The notes beneath the pieces are model-generated. The model searched no databases, was not told where the DNA came from, and worked only from the letters and a program-made list of their open reading frames with translations. Both the position numbers and the translations under genes were made by a program. DNA of 64,000 nucleotides from Pascua guehoae. Its lineage: Eukaryota > Basidiomycota > Tremellomycetes > Trichosporonales > Trichosporonaceae. This document shows positions 1-10,943 of the stretch, one piece after another; the first letter of the stretch is position 1; each line of letters opens with the position of its first letter. Where the stretch lies: NCBI GenBank assembly GCA_001600415.1, contig BCJX01000001.1, positions 2,018,040-2,082,039 of the forward strand, in the 5' to 3' direction.

Positions 1-893
1 TGTCCTGGTTCTATTCGTACACGACTTGTGAGTACGCGGCTCGTATTTCCCAGCCCCGCTGACATTCGCAGTGGAAACTTGCGTGTCGAGCTCGACGGCG
101 TTGCTAGCACCGACATTAGCCTCGACGAAAGCTACCTGATTGACACTTCTGACAAGGTCGTCAGCTGGGCTATTAACAACAACTTCAACCTTATCGACGT
201 CAACATTTTGAAGCAGCTGCCAACGTCGTTTGCAAGGGTGGGTAGTGTTGCGAGGAGCCAGGGCTCACTTTGCAGGACCGCCCACGCATGGTCTCGAACA
301 GCGGCGACAAGGAGGATTCCCAACTGATGGTCTATCTTTGGGACAACTTTATCGAGTTCGTTTTTGTTACTGGAATCTTGCCGGGACTTGTCCTGACGCA
401 CAGACTGTCGGGGGCAAATCACGTTGTCTTTATCGGCCATGGCACTGGCTGCCATGCGATCATGGAGCTGGTCAACCGCTGTGGTGAGTCAATGTTTCTC
501 TACGGCACAACGCCCTGCCTAGAATCCCGCCTCGATCCACTTGCTTTACTAACAGGAGACGTCGAGAACCGAGTCAAGGCCGTGGTGCAGGTCGCCGGCC
601 TCCACTCGCTGGTCCGCGTAGACCCCCACAACGAGACGCGCCGCAAATGGTTCATGGCGTCGAACCGCGTCTACGTCCCCAACTCCCACCCGCTCCTAGG
701 CGAGGAGCGCCTTCACCGCCGACTGGGCGGGCAAATCCACACGACAAAGGACGCAAAAGTCGTCGACGTGCTCAACGCCGTGTTCCCGCAAATTCGCGAG
801 TTTGTTGCGTCCAAGCTCCCCGCACAACGAGGAGCGACGGCGAATGGAGCTACGCCACTAGAGGTCGCGTCGACAGTCGTTGCAGTGGCGTAG
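1..893 (+). CDS. HDA1: Histone deacetylase HDA1-type, C-terminal Arb2-domain part (5' truncated by window)
   Basis: Partial gene entering from the left edge. Exons read 1-237, 276-483 and 556-893, with GT-AG introns of 38 and 72 nt; the second ends in a clean CTAAC-ACAG. The protein matches the Arb2-like C-terminal region of class II (Hda1/Clr3) deacetylases: the stretch NFNLIDVNILKQLP, then LMVYLWDNFIEF, then the alpha/beta-hydrolase-like VVFIGHGTGCHAIMELVNRC. The deacetylase catalytic domain itself would lie upstream, outside the window. In the family, this domain helps assemble the Hda1 complex and target it to chromatin for H3/H2B deacetylation. The first codons (1-54) could instead belong to another short intron, since a GTAC...CAG pair ends at 53; the frame is open either way. 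The family call rests on motif memory and not on a search. Confidence 0.72.
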
Positions 894-1501
894 ACAGAGT
901 GTAGGCAGTTGGACGATTTTAGTTTTGTAGCATTGAATCACGTGTGCATCATGCAGTCATCAGGGTGTAGGTGCTGTGGTCGCGTGTAGAGTCACGCCAG
1001 TAGTGGCCACCAGGGTGAGACGGACCTCCAACATCGACTCGCTGCGCGCCGACGTTGACCAGGGAATGTGGTATAGACGCCTCCTCCACTCCATCCTTCA
1101 CACACAACGTCCCGTCCAAGGCCTCATCAACCTCTCTACCTCCTCCTCGGCGACGAACGTGGGGACGCGCTCCGGTGGTCCCCGCGCGCCGGCCGACGCC
1201 CCCACGCACTATCATGGGGACTGGGCGATGCATCGCGCTTTGCCGTGTGCGGCGACGACGCGACGCTGCGGACCGGACTGCGTCCGCGCCGCCGGGGCCT
1301 GTGGGGCCCGTCGTCCGAGTCGAGCGAGCTGCTCGACATGGACGCACTAGAGAACCTCCGCCCCGAGACGGAACGGTCCGAGCCCGTGTCCGTGTCGATC
1401 GAGTTCGAGTCCGAGTCGGACGACGACGAGTATCTGGCGTTAGCGGTGGTGTCGTGGTGTGGGGCAAGGGCCGCAAGTGAACGGCAAGTGAAGGGGTAGA
1501 C
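894..1501. other. Unresolved coding-like stretch between HDA1 and the zinc-knuckle gene
   Basis: About 600 bases of very GC-rich DNA in which both strands stay open. On the plus strand, the frame from about 1140 to the TAG at 1497-1499 reads like protein, with WGLGDASRFAVCGDDATLRT and an acidic Ser/Glu/Asp tail (FESESDDDEYLALAVV). Upstream of about 1140 the protein-like reading moves to another frame without an obvious intron. On the minus strand, 1339-1136 gives a short Arg/Ser/Pro-rich ORF. If the plus frame is a real gene, its stop would sit 2 bp from the stop of the convergent gene at 1502. I cannot choose between a small plus-strand gene, a frameshifted remnant, and GC-driven chance openness. 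Confidence 0.25.
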
Positions 1502-2212
1502 TCACCTCCTCCTACGCGGCGGGCTTGCACTGTCTCGCCTCCTGTCCCGCCCACTCCCACTCCCACTCGCGCGCTCGCGCTCGCGGTCCGCCCGTCCCAT
1601 ATCCCGCTCGCGCGCGCTCCCACTCGCACCTCCGCTCCCGCTCCCGCTCCTGCTCCCACTCGCACTCCCGCGCCGCGCCGCGTCCTTGTCGCGCAGAATG
1701 CGGTCGGCGAGCCCCACGCCGCCCTTGAACTCGTCGGGCACCTCGACGCTCGGCTGGGCGCGCACGGCCGACCCGATGCCCTTGGCCTGGAGCAGTTCCT
1801 TGGTCCGGCTCACGCGCGGGACGTAGGGGCGCGGGTTGGTGCATTCGTACGTGTGGTGGCCGAGTTTGAGGCATTTCTGGGCGTTAGCGGTGTAAGCTGG
1901 GGCTGGGGGGGAAGGGTACGGGAGGGAAAGGGGGAAGGGGGTGAGGATGAGTTTGTTGTGACTGAGAGTCCCGATGCTGAAGGGTGGAAAAGGTGGGGGG
2001 CGCCGGTGTGCGGCACTTGGACCGGGGATCAACCCAGGCATGAGACAACGCCAGGTCAATCCAATCTCCACAGCAAAGACAGCCCAGCACCCCCGTCACT
2101 TGTCGCCTCGTGAACCCCGCCGCAGTCGAAGCTTGATGCTCACCTGGCAGCGCGTATTTGCCGACGCGCGGTTGCCCGTAAGCTGCTTTTGGATCGGGTT
2201 GCGGTTGAACAT
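1502..2212 (-). CDS. ZCCHC10-like zinc-knuckle protein
   Basis: Two exons on the minus strand: 2212-2144 (23 codons) and 1876-1502, separated by a 267-nt intron (GTGAGC...CCCAG). The joined protein has 147 residues. It opens with a short basic lead, then a CCHC knuckle C-x2-C-x4-H-x4-C (CQKCLKLGHHTYEC, about residues 22-35). Next comes the family signature NPRPYVPRVSRTKEL and a long Arg/Ser/Gly/Asp/Glu-rich tail ending PPRRRR. The knuckle and the following (R/K)xY-hxRxSRT block match ZCCHC10, a poorly characterised family thought to act in nuclear RNA metabolism. The intron falls between the first and second zinc-binding cysteines, so an ORF-only reading loses the first Cys and the start codon. 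The start at 2212 is chosen because it gives MFNRNPIQKQL directly ahead of the knuckle. The tail resembles splicing-factor RS/RE domains. Confidence 0.82.
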
Positions 2213-2805
2213 GGCCGGTGGACGGTTGTGGCGTTGGAGATGTCGCTTCCTTCACCACAAGTTGAGATGGGTCGTCGGATCGTCGGGCTTGGGCTGGACA
2301 TGAGGGCTTGGGCTGGACATGAAGGGGAATATTTTACGTAATTTCAAAATTCACACTACAACGTGCAAGTCGGCCAGGAGCGATACATGGTGCATTTTTG
2401 TGTTGTTGGGTGTTCGGGAGCAAAGTTGACGAGGGCGGCGAATGCCGATCGAGGGGGGTGTGGCGTCCCAGAAAGTCACCGAAAGCCGACCGACTCGCGC
2501 GCCATGGCTGATACGACTGACTCGTTTCGCGTCGCTTGGGTGTCGCAAGCTATTTGTGGGGCAGGCCTGCGGCTGCGCATACTGTATTACTGCCTAGGCG
2601 ATTGGATGAGTCATCAGAAGCAATATAAAGACGTCTACGTCATGCAACAGCCGTGCACTCGCACTACTACTAGATAGTGGTTCGACTTGGTCTACTTGAG
2701 CAGACGTCCCAACGCGACCAAACGCTTTCTTGGCCTTTCTTCCCTCCTGCCCACCCACTCGCACCCACTCGACACCAGTACCACTCACACCCACACGCAC
2801 GCACA
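2213..2805. promoter_or_regulatory. Divergent intergenic region, zinc-knuckle gene / M24-like gene
   Basis: About 590 bp between two divergently transcribed genes; it must hold both promoters and 5' UTRs. The right-hand 100 bases before 2806 are rich in CCCAC/CACAC, ending CGCACAATG, a typical fungal leader. An AATATAAAG sequence near 2620 could be a TATA-like element. No ORF here looks real. Confidence 0.5.
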
Positions 2806-3513
2806 ATGTCCGCCGAGGCCAAATCTGCCGAAGAGCAGCGCGCGTACACTGCGGGGCTCGTCGACGCCGAGGCCAAGGCGATGAGCCTGTTTGCCGAGAT
2901 TGAGCGCGACCTGATCCGGCCAGGCATTTCGGAAAAGGCGCTGAGCGACGCAATCCACGACCTGGGCCAGCGGCGCTTCAACGTGCGCACGCACTGGCAC
3001 AAGCGCGTGGTGCGGAGCGGGCCCAACACTCTGCGGCCGTTCGAGGACAACCCCCCGGACCGGATCATTGGCGAGGATGACATTTTGATTGTCGACCTGG
3101 GCCCCGTGTTTGAAGAGTGGGAGGCGGATTTCGGACGCACATTCGTGCTCGGCAACGATAAGCGCAAGCTCGAGCTCCGCGACGCCCTCGAGCCCATGTG
3201 GATCAAGGTCAAGGGCATGTTTGACGAGCGGCCCGACATGACCGGCCAGGAACTCTATGAGATCGCCTGCGCAGAGGCCAACAAGGCGGGTTGGGAGTTT
3301 GGCGCACCCATCGCTGGCCACATTGTCGGCTCGTTCCCCCACGAACGCATCCCCCGCGACAAGATTACCCTCTACATTGCAAACGGTAGCGACAAGTCGA
3401 TGGACTCGGTCGGCAAGAATGGATACAAGCGCCACTGGATCCTCGAGATTCACCTCCGCGATTCCGAGAGGCAAATACAGGGCTTCTACGAGCAGCTCCT
3501 TACCGTCGGGTAG
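2806..3513 (+). CDS. M24-fold (creatinase / aminopeptidase P-like) metallopeptidase family protein
   Basis: Single exon, 235 residues, start chosen at 2806 (context CACAATGTC; the upstream in-frame ATG would add an unlikely leader). The fold of the M24 family is visible. A helical N-terminus (AEAKAMSLFAEIERDLIRPG) precedes the canonical ligand pair D97 and D108 (LIVDLGPVFEEWEADFGRTF, spacing D-x10-D), then H172 in GHIVGSFPHE, E214 in HWILEIHLRD and E229 near the C-terminus. All five metal ligands are therefore present. At 235 residues it has only the catalytic pita-bread domain and lacks the N-terminal domain of true aminopeptidase P. Cytosolic by inference: no signal peptide. The cellular substrate cannot be stated; related fungal proteins are annotated as Xaa-Pro dipeptidase-like. 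Unusually for this region it has no intron. Confidence 0.85.
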   Translation: MSAEAKSAEEQRAYTAGLVDAEAKAMSLFAEIERDLIRPGISEKALSDAIHDLGQRRFNVRTHWHKRVVRSGPNTLRPFEDNPPDRIIGEDDILIVDLGPVFEEWEADFGRTFVLGNDKRKLELRDALEPMWIKVKGMFDERPDMTGQELYEIACAEANKAGWEFGAPIAGHIVGSFPHERIPRDKITLYIANGSDKSMDSVGKNGYKRHWILEIHLRDSERQIQGFYEQLLTVG

Positions 3514-5590
3514 GGTGGTGCCTCCGTTGGCGGCGTGAGTTGCGTTCCGGGCATCGACGTTACGCTCGTTTCCCAGCACACTGGCATAACTGACACACGC
3601 CCCAGATGGACCCCAGAACCGCTGAGCGTTACGAACGACACGCGCGCGTAGGATGAGGCAGTGCAAGTGGGACATGGGACAGCGAAGAAGAGGCAGAATG
3701 GATAATGGTGTATGGGAATGTACGAGTGGTCACGGTCACGACCATTTCCGTGGCGGCTGGAGCACGAGGTCCCGACCGGCTGTCCCCGACCACCACAATG
3801 GGCCAGGGCCACGCTGGCAATCTACTGACCCCATTCACATACGTGCAGGTGTTTCAAAGCCTATTGGCCGTGGACGTGGTATCGCAGCCACTATTGACCG
3901 CGTCAGCAGAATGGACGCGTGTGTCGTGTACATTCTGTGCACGACAGGTTCTGTCCTCGACAGGCCATGCCAGCCAGTCTGGGCCTGAATAACGTGCATG
4001 ACGAAGAGACGTTGATGGCAGGTTGTCCATCTCCTGTTGGTAATGCTATCACACTACCTGTACACCTGTGTAGCACGGCGTGCAGCTAGCAGCTGTGCAG
4101 CGTGCCCACCGTGGTCAGCTCCCTTCTGTCCTTTGTCTTCCTCCGAGCTAACAGCATGCCTCATCAAATCGGCCATGTCATCGCTCAGTGTACAGGCCCG
4201 GGCTGCGGGATATACCAGCGAGGCTGACCCTGACCCTATCGCTCGGCCACCAAAAAGGCCACGCCCGAGGATAGAATCACGTGATTTCAGAAAATGACGG
4301 TGATCGGCGTTATTGCGTGTGGCATTTTCGGATGCGTGGTGCCTGTTGTCCTTAATGAGAGCATGTTGACGGGCTCTGTGCTTCGACTATGGACTTGTGC
4401 TTGAGGTCAAGACATCCAGACATTCGGAGAGCTGTTGGGACAGGGATGACAATGCGTAGCTACATGATGATATATTGTCTGGGGCCACGTGAATATTTGG
4501 GTGAATATTTGAGTGACTTTTTGAGAGATTTTTGGGCATTTCTGGCTGCTGCGGCTTGACAGTGGTACGCGAAGGGGATGGGAGTAATGTACCATGACTG
4601 TGTGGTTTCTGTCGGCATAGACTACGGAGTGTATGGCGAGGCGTGAGACATCGCCTGCTCGTCAATGGCTATGATGGAGGTGACATCAAGCGGACGACTG
4701 GGTGATAAATACTGACAGCGCACTATCATTTCCTGGTTTCTTTTCCATGAGTGGGCCACAACAATTCCACAGATCGTATGGATAGTCTGCGCATCGGGAG
4801 CAAGTCTCTGCGGCGCCTTTCTCGCCAGTTACGACGATGCTAATGGTCGTGATGTTGGCGAATAACACAGGTTGGGCCGATATAAACGAATGGGAACACA
4901 CACAAATACTCCTTGGAAACAGTACTCAACTCAAGAGGTATCATGGGTATCCGAGAGGTGATGTATGTTTGACCATATATTCTATCGATCCACGGGCCCA
5001 CACCTGACACGCAACCCCCATGGCACGATATTGTAGCGGGTGGATATTGCATCTGGTATTACGCCATGCCTCATGCTCCCAGACGACAATGGCCAACCAG
5101 CCGAGCCCCGCAATAACCCTGCCAAATATATATATATTCTCGGGATGACGGGATGACAGGAATTTTTGACCCATTATATGTACTACAGCACCTATAGCAA
5201 CTAAAGACGAACAGGTTTGCAGGGGACACAGAGTGTCGGATAGTCGAACCCCCCTCAATGGATTCGTCTAGCCAGGAGATTAATTACCAGTTGGGGACAT
5301 TCCATTTCCCCCCCGAGCGGATACCATCGACTATACTATTATTATTTACCCACCACGACACGGCTGGATGCCTATGAATGATCGAATGCACTACGGGGTT
5401 GTTACATTGCTCAGCGCTTTGCCCCAGAGCAATGCTGAGGCTGAGGGTGCCGGATTGATAACTAAATAACAAGCTTTATTATCGGTGGGACAGCGCACAA
5501 TGACAAGACGTATGCACGAGGCTTACAGACACGAGGAAGACGGAGAATGAAGGAAATCAGTTACTAGGAATATGCATTTCACTGCCTCTC

Positions 5591-6100
5591 TCAAAAGGCA
5601 ACTCTAATCAAATCGAACCCCGCTACCGCTTCGCATTCAGAATCCTCTCCCTGGGCCATACCCATCGCACAGTTATATCCGATGATGCAGTATAAGTGGG
5701 ATTGCACTGGGCTCATTTCGCATGCACAAGACTCTCCAACGTCCCAGATGAATGCGATAGCTGCAAGTGCAGTATACAGAGAAGAGTGAGGAAGGGGCTG
5801 TGCGAGGACGAATGAATGCCACAGCACATAACGCCGAGAGATCGCGCGAGCGAGGAACTGCTCGATGGCCTCGATCGGCGGTAAAAGGGGTGGTCGCATA
5901 AGGGTCTGAGGAGTGGCAAATGTTGTGAATTTTTGGTGACGTGTGTAGATTTGCTGTGTTTGGTACCGCCTCTTGCCGCCTGAATGTTGTTGACGCGCCC
6001 AGGGTCTGACGCCATTTCTCTCATTGCGGGTCACCTCCACCTCCACCCTTGACCTTTGTCCCTTTGTGGCCAGTGGCAGTCGCCCCTCGCCACTACCCAT
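5591..6100 (-). CDS. Hypothetical ORF, 169 aa, doubtful
   Basis: Uninterrupted minus-strand ORF. The central third (about residues 80-130: PIEAIEQFLARAISRRYV... FIWDVGESCACEM) has ordinary protein composition with alternating hydrophobic residues. No family is recognised. Codon third positions are not as GC-biased as in the certain genes, there is no convincing 5' context, and the gene would be isolated. It may be a lineage-specific gene or chance. Confidence 0.2.
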   Translation of the reverse strand: MGSGEGRLPLATKGQRSRVEVEVTRNERNGVRPWARQQHSGGKRRYQTQQIYTRHQKFTTFATPQTLMRPPLLPPIEAIEQFLARAISRRYVLWHSFVLAQPLPHSSLYTALAAIAFIWDVGESCACEMSPVQSHLYCIIGYNCAMGMAQGEDSECEAVAGFDLIRVAF

Positions 6101-6375
6101 CGCTTTATTCCCAACGGTGTCCTCCAGCCGCCCTCGTCAAGTCATTTTACTGTTCCGCCTCAACCACAACAGCTAGAGTTTCACTCGAGGGCACATTCGA
6201 ATTGGGTCGTGTGGATGTGACCATGGTGTGATTTTTGTGCATGCATCCATCGCCGTTGACGCGTACGATGGCGAAATACCCTCGCCCACCTCCTGACGAG
6301 CCCCACTTTTACCATGAACAAGCCTCCCCTCTCCACAACGGTCGTACCGATGCTTCTTTAGGCGCTCAGATGTTC

Positions 6376-6909
6376 TCAATCTCCCTTCTGATGATGGATT
6401 GATGACCCTGTGACGTTAGATGCATGCATCGCCCCACCCATAACCCCCACCGCAGCTCGCAGCGGGGCCGCGCCCGCAGCTTGGCGGTGCGAGCGGGCCA
6501 TGTAATGTACAATATCTTCACGCGACACCGGGGACATGTACGCGACATTGTGTCCAAGTATGGATGCAAACTGATGAGCGGCGAGAATGGCGCGTCGACA
6601 TGCCATTGTCAAGGCATGGAGTGCAAAAGCGGTGTGGGAGTCTAAGCGGATGGGCGGGAGGAACGCGCCAGCCTCGGGGCATCCGGCGGTGGTCATTGCG
6701 TGGATGGCCTCGAGATATGAAATGGTGTCTGGAAAGAGACGAGTGGCCTGGGGGAGACCATACGAGGCACACAGGCCCCACTGGTCTCCCCATTCCGCTC
6801 TCGTGTTGGTCTGGCGCCGTCTGTAGATAGGTCGATGGACGGCGGGCAAGGGGTATGGGGCAGATGCCGATGCCGGCGTTATGGCGACGGAAAATGGGAG
6901 CCAGGTCAC
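6376..6909 (-). CDS. Hypothetical ORF, 177 aa
   Basis: Uninterrupted minus-strand ORF with believable composition: it contains RLFPDTISYLEAIHAMTTAG and FALHALTMACRRAILAAHQF, which look helical. No domain is recognised. The codon bias is weak compared with neighbouring certain genes, so it could be an orphan gene, a low-expression gene or chance. Introns upstream (towards 7000) were not resolvable. Confidence 0.25.
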   Translation of the reverse strand: MTWLPFSVAITPASASAPYPLPAVHRPIYRRRQTNTRAEWGDQWGLCASYGLPQATRLFPDTISYLEAIHAMTTAGCPEAGAFLPPIRLDSHTAFALHALTMACRRAILAAHQFASILGHNVAYMSPVSREDIVHYMARSHRQAAGAAPLRAAVGVMGGAMHASNVTGSSIHHQKGD

Positions 6910-7400
6910 GTGCTTTTTGTATTATCATTATATTCTGTCCATTCTTCCTATGCATGCAATGCATCTGAAAGTACCATATGCATGAGACGACATTGAGCAA
7001 CATGCTCCCCGAGTCTGGAGATTCAGCGATTCCTATGCATGGAGAAATAATGATTCAAAGCGAGCAAGGTCTGGGAGGGGTCGCGAATTTGGGTCAGAGT
7101 GACGAAGGGTTGAGGCCCGCCACATATGGAGCGACCATCCACCGCGCCCCCCTCTTCTTCCCCCCACTTCTCCATTCTTCATTCACTTTTGAGCTACCTC
7201 GTCCTCTCTCGTGAGTTGCTATCTCTTGACACCTTTTACTCGCCATCAAGACGCTCCCAGACCTCCCCGCGACCCACCAAACGTGCGCTGACGCTATTCC
7301 CTGACGCCCGTCACCGCCGTCGCCATCGTCTTGCCCGTTGCCGCCCTACCGATTCCCAGACCCCCAACCCCCACCCAACAAACCAAACAACAAGCCCACA

Positions 7401-8625
7401 ATGGTTTCCACCACCACTGCTGCTCCCAAGAAGACCACGGCGCGCAAGGCCGCTTCGCACCCCACCTTCCTCGAGATGATCCAGGTAAGCGTCGCAACGA
7501 GGCGCCGTGAGCGATAGCACCGCCCACGCCATATCCCTTCCACGCCACTCGGTGCTCCGCCCACCCACTATGTGTTGGGTTGCCTCCCTTTCCTTTGCTT
7601 TCCGGGGACAAGCATGCACTGCATGCAAGGACGGGATGACACGTCGACGTCGGAACGGGCCTATTGGCGTGTGTATGCATGCCTGGGAAACCTGGGTGGC
7701 AGCATCGCCGTCGCCGCTCCCACGGCGGCAGGCCCGCGTGACCCGGCTGATCGGACCCGACTCCGTCACCCCCCATCCAACCATGACTCGCGTTTCTTTT
7801 CCCGCCGTTTGTCCATTACAGCTCCCAGCGAGCCCAAACTTGGCACAAGTGTGCATCCACCACCCATCCATTCACTTGCGGCGTGGCGTCACCCCAGCAT
7901 CCATGCATGGGCGGTGCTCGGCGCTGGAGTGAAATTGCCATTTCCGGAGATTTTACCCCCGCTCCCCCTTCCCCACGGCTGCCTTTAGCTCTGCCAACCC
8001 GCCAACACCCACTGACGCCCGACAGGAGACCATCAAGGCCCACCCCGAGGAGGCCCGCCAGGGTGTCTCGCGCCCCACCATCAAGAAGTGAGTCAACCAC
8101 GCGTCGTCATGCATGGCCACTAACGCCGCCAGGTACCTTTCCAACCAGTACAAGCTTGACATGTCGTCGGCGTCTAACGTCAACAACCTCAGCAACGCCA
8201 TCAAGCGTGGCGCCGAGAAGGGTATCCTCGTCCTCCCCAAGGGCGTTAGCGGTCGCGTCAAGCTCGCTCCCAAGGTACATATATATGGCTCTGCCCCTAC
8301 ATAGACCTCTTACTAACACCCTAAGGCCAAGGCCGCCGCCGGCAAGGAGAACGTTGCGCCCAAGAAGAAGGCCGCGGCAAAGCCCAAGAAGGCCGCCGCT
8401 AAGCCCGCCGCCAAGAAGACTGCTGCTAAGCCTGCCGCGAAGAAGGCCACTGCTACCAAGAAGGCCTCGACGACCACCAAGAAGGCCCCTGCGGGTATGT
8501 TTCACACAGCAGCAGCGAACGGTGACCCCTATTGACACCCCCCAGCCAAGGCCAAGACGGCCACTGCGACCAAGAAGAAGCCTGCTGCGCCCAAGAAGAC
8601 TGCCGCCGCCGCCGCCAAGAAGTAA
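7401..8625 (+). CDS. Linker histone H1
   Basis: Five exons: 7401-7484, 8026-8087, 8133-8274, 8326-8494, 8546-8625; joined CDS 537 nt, 178 residues. Residues about 20-93 form the H15 winged-helix globular domain (HPTFLEMIQETIKAHPEEAR, then GVSRPTIKKYLSNQYKL and the LSNAIKRGAEKGILVLPKG stretch). The rest is a Lys/Ala/Pro tail with repeats of KKAAAKP type, ending AAAAAKK-stop. H1 binds linker DNA at the nucleosome dyad and compacts chromatin in the nucleus. A single H1 gene of this length is typical for fungi. Intron 1 is 541 nt, over ten times the local norm, and splits the H15 domain near its first helix; the other introns are 45-51 nt. A long antisense ORF over this gene is an artefact of the Lys/Ala codons. 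Confidence 0.96.
7485..8025 (+). other. Unusually long first intron of H1
   Basis: Donor CAG|GTAAGC, acceptor CCCGACAG|GAG, 541 nt. Elsewhere in the window introns cluster at 38-60 nt. It contains no ORF or RNA structure I recognise, but intronic regulatory elements or a small RNA could account for its length. Confidence 0.85.
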
Positions 8626-9660
8626 ATCCCGTTTACGACTAGGCAGCCGCCGCCATCCGGGCCCGTTTGACCACTGCGACTGCAACTAATTGTGGCGTCT
8701 CTGCGTTTCGCGCTGCTCTTGTGGCTCATTCTTGTGACCCTCCCCCCTTCTTCGGCAGAGTACCCGTTTTCGTTTTCGATCTCCCCTTGTAGCGACGGCT
8801 ATGCATGTCGCGAGATAGCGTTATTCCCCAATTCTGGCTGCAGCAGCAGAGTTTATGTACATGTTGGACGTGCAGTGTGATGTTTGGGTTTGGTTGATAT
8901 CGCGGATGTGTAGGGTGGCTAACGGTGGAGCCATCCGGTATGGTCGCGGGGAGCCATGTTGTGGCGGGCGGGGGATGCAGGCAGGAGGCACGAGGGGGTT
9001 TGGTAAATGCAGAGTGGCGGTGGATTGTGAGTGTAAACAAGCAACAAGCGTCAGGCTGGCCAGGGCCTACAGTATATGCAAACCAACCCAGGCCAAACAA
9101 GAGAGCCAATCAGCTAGTTTGCCACACCTCGATGTATTTGCCTAATCGGGCAGTCTGTGTAATCCTCCGTCATGCCAAACCCTTCAGGCCAGGAACCACT
9201 AACGTGATCCACACGACGCTCGAGCCCTCTCATCCCACGGCCCGCGGGCGGCGTTCCCGGCGTACCCCCGGGGGCCAAAGTGAGTGACCGGTCACGACGC
9301 GAATGCCCGTGCGCACACCATTCCAGGCCTCGACCGTGATCGCTGGGGTTTAGGCGCGCTCGTCATAGTTGGGCAGTCGTGGCGGGCCTATGGCTAAAAT
9401 ATCCAGTGCTTGGGTAAACCTTGGCGGCGCGGCGGCGTTGCCGGCGTTGTCTGGTGATCTGGTGGTCAGATGGTCACGTGCTTGGCGGCCCCGCTGCCAG
9501 GCCCATCATGAGCCACCAAAATGACAGTCCACAACCCAACAAGCGTAGCAAAAAGGAAAACAGACAAAAAGTGATCCTGGTCGCCTCCGACTTTTTCTTC
9601 CTCCGGCGGCTGGTCATGGTTTACCGACAGTAGGTACGGTGTAAGACGTCGCCCTCGCGC
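8626..9660. other. Intergenic, nothing recognised
   Basis: About 1 kb between the H1 stop and the first tRNA-like sequence. The first part is the H1 3' UTR. No ORF has supporting composition; no repeat longer than a few bases was seen. Confidence 0.5.
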
Positions 9661-9672
9661 CAAGCACAACAG

Positions 9673-9772
9673 TTACGCCGCACGGAGGATTCGAACTCGC
9701 GACCAAGCATTTTTAATACCGCTTTACTGTATATTTTGCAGCAGTAACGCTTAGACCACTCGGCATTTGCCT
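9673..9772 (-). pseudogene. Degenerate intron-containing tRNA-like sequence (Leu/Ser/Cys-like)
   Basis: On the minus strand a box-A-like GCCGAGTGGTCTAAGCG is followed by a perfect stem (TTACTG...CAGTAA) suitable for an anticodon arm and by a box-B-like GAGTTCGAATC. The 5' acceptor (CAGGCAA) has no partner on the 3' side and the T-stem pairs poorly, so this is a decayed tRNA or one whose ends have been replaced. Reading the anticodon loop gives GCA with a short insert, but the D-arm style is that of Leu/Ser tRNAs. Confidence 0.45.
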
Positions 9773-10074
9773 GGTTGAAAGTATACGCGGGGCTGGTGGT
9801 ATATATGGCATGCATGTGGGCGAACTTTGCCGAATTTTTCTTAGGTTGAGAAGCGAAGAGTTCGAGCCGTGCGACGCAAACCACCCGCGGTTGCGGAGCA
9901 TGGGGTTCACGGGCCTCGTGCACGGGGCCTCGCCTCCAGATCACCGGGACATGCACCTTGTAAACAAATAGAAACACCCTGCTCTCCGAGGACAACTGTG
10001 ATGGATCAGGGACTGGGCATCTTGGCATTTTGTTAGGTGTCAGAGGCCCATTGACGGTCTCATTTTGCTATGTA

Positions 10075-10145
10075 GCTGGATCGAGGACCCAGGTGCTGGA
10101 CGCCGCGCCCGCGAAGACCGCGTGCTCTAATGGGCTGAGAACAAC
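10075..10145 (-). pseudogene. Possible tRNA remnant
   Basis: Reading the minus strand: TTAGAGCACGCGGTCTTC resembles the D-arm/anticodon-arm junction of an elongator tRNA. Near the 3' side, CTGGG-TCCTCGA-TCCAG forms a five-pair T-arm-like hairpin. The 5' half of the D-arm and the acceptor are not recognisable. Weak alone; its interest comes from lying in the same 2.3-kb run as four other tRNA-like sequences on the same strand. Confidence 0.25.
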
Positions 10146-10943
10146 GGTTCAGAAACGATCTCCAACCACAGAGGGGAGAGCATTGAGCACGCTACGACTC
10201 TCCAAACAACGCGCTGTGGTTCAGAGGCGCCCTACAATCCTCCCAACAGTGCAATTCAGTTCCAAGACATGCGTGCACCTGTCCACTCCTGCAGGCGCTG
10301 ATTACTGAGATTTAAGTATGCTACGCCCAACACGTCCTACCATCAAACGCGCCAAACGGCGGACACCTCTGGGGATACTAGACAGTGCCACCGTCCACCG
10401 CCCGGTAACTCTCCCTCCAGATGCTAGCGCGTGGTCGAGATGGGACGCCCGACGATCCGGGCTGGACGCACTCGAGTCGAGAACAAGCCTAAGTCTGGGT
10501 CGATATGCGAGACTGCGACAGTGGAGGGGGTGTCGTGCTGTACTCGAACGGCAGGCATGTAAGCCCACAAGTCAAAGACAGTCGCTGGATACCGGGATAC
10601 AGGCGCACACGGGGGCGCTACAGGTCCCTCAGTGGTGCAGCACACTGGCGGCTTGGGAACTTTCAATTCCCTTGCTCCAGGCCTTGCCGCACAGGCTGTC
10701 GTTGGAGACGCCGTGACTTGGGGATCTAATAGTCTGTGCACAGGAGATACAGAATCAACTAGAGAGCTATAGGGGGCCTCGTGGTTGGGAAAAGCAGACG
10801 CGACCGATTTATCACGCGTGGCGGCTCGCTGTTTGTGTCGCGTCGTGCACGACACTCATCATCATTCCCGCGCCTCTTCACCTCCAACTCCCACCACCAA
10901 AAAACCAAAAGATTATCCGTTCTCACCCTCTGCGAGCTCCTGC

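Larger units (their letters stand above)
3514..7400. other. Gene-poor 3.9-kb interval
   Basis: Relatively AT-richer DNA between the M24-like gene and histone H1. All six frames are broken into short ORFs with no recognisable domain. There is a small (AT)n run near 5127-5140. Two minus-strand ORFs (listed separately) are the only stretches with protein-like composition. The last 270 bases are pyrimidine-rich and act as promoter/5' UTR of H1. Confidence 0.5.

Noticed and set aside
8107..8685. 192-codon minus-strand Leu/Gly/Arg-rich ORF
   Set aside because: Antisense to the Lys/Ala-rich tail of histone H1.
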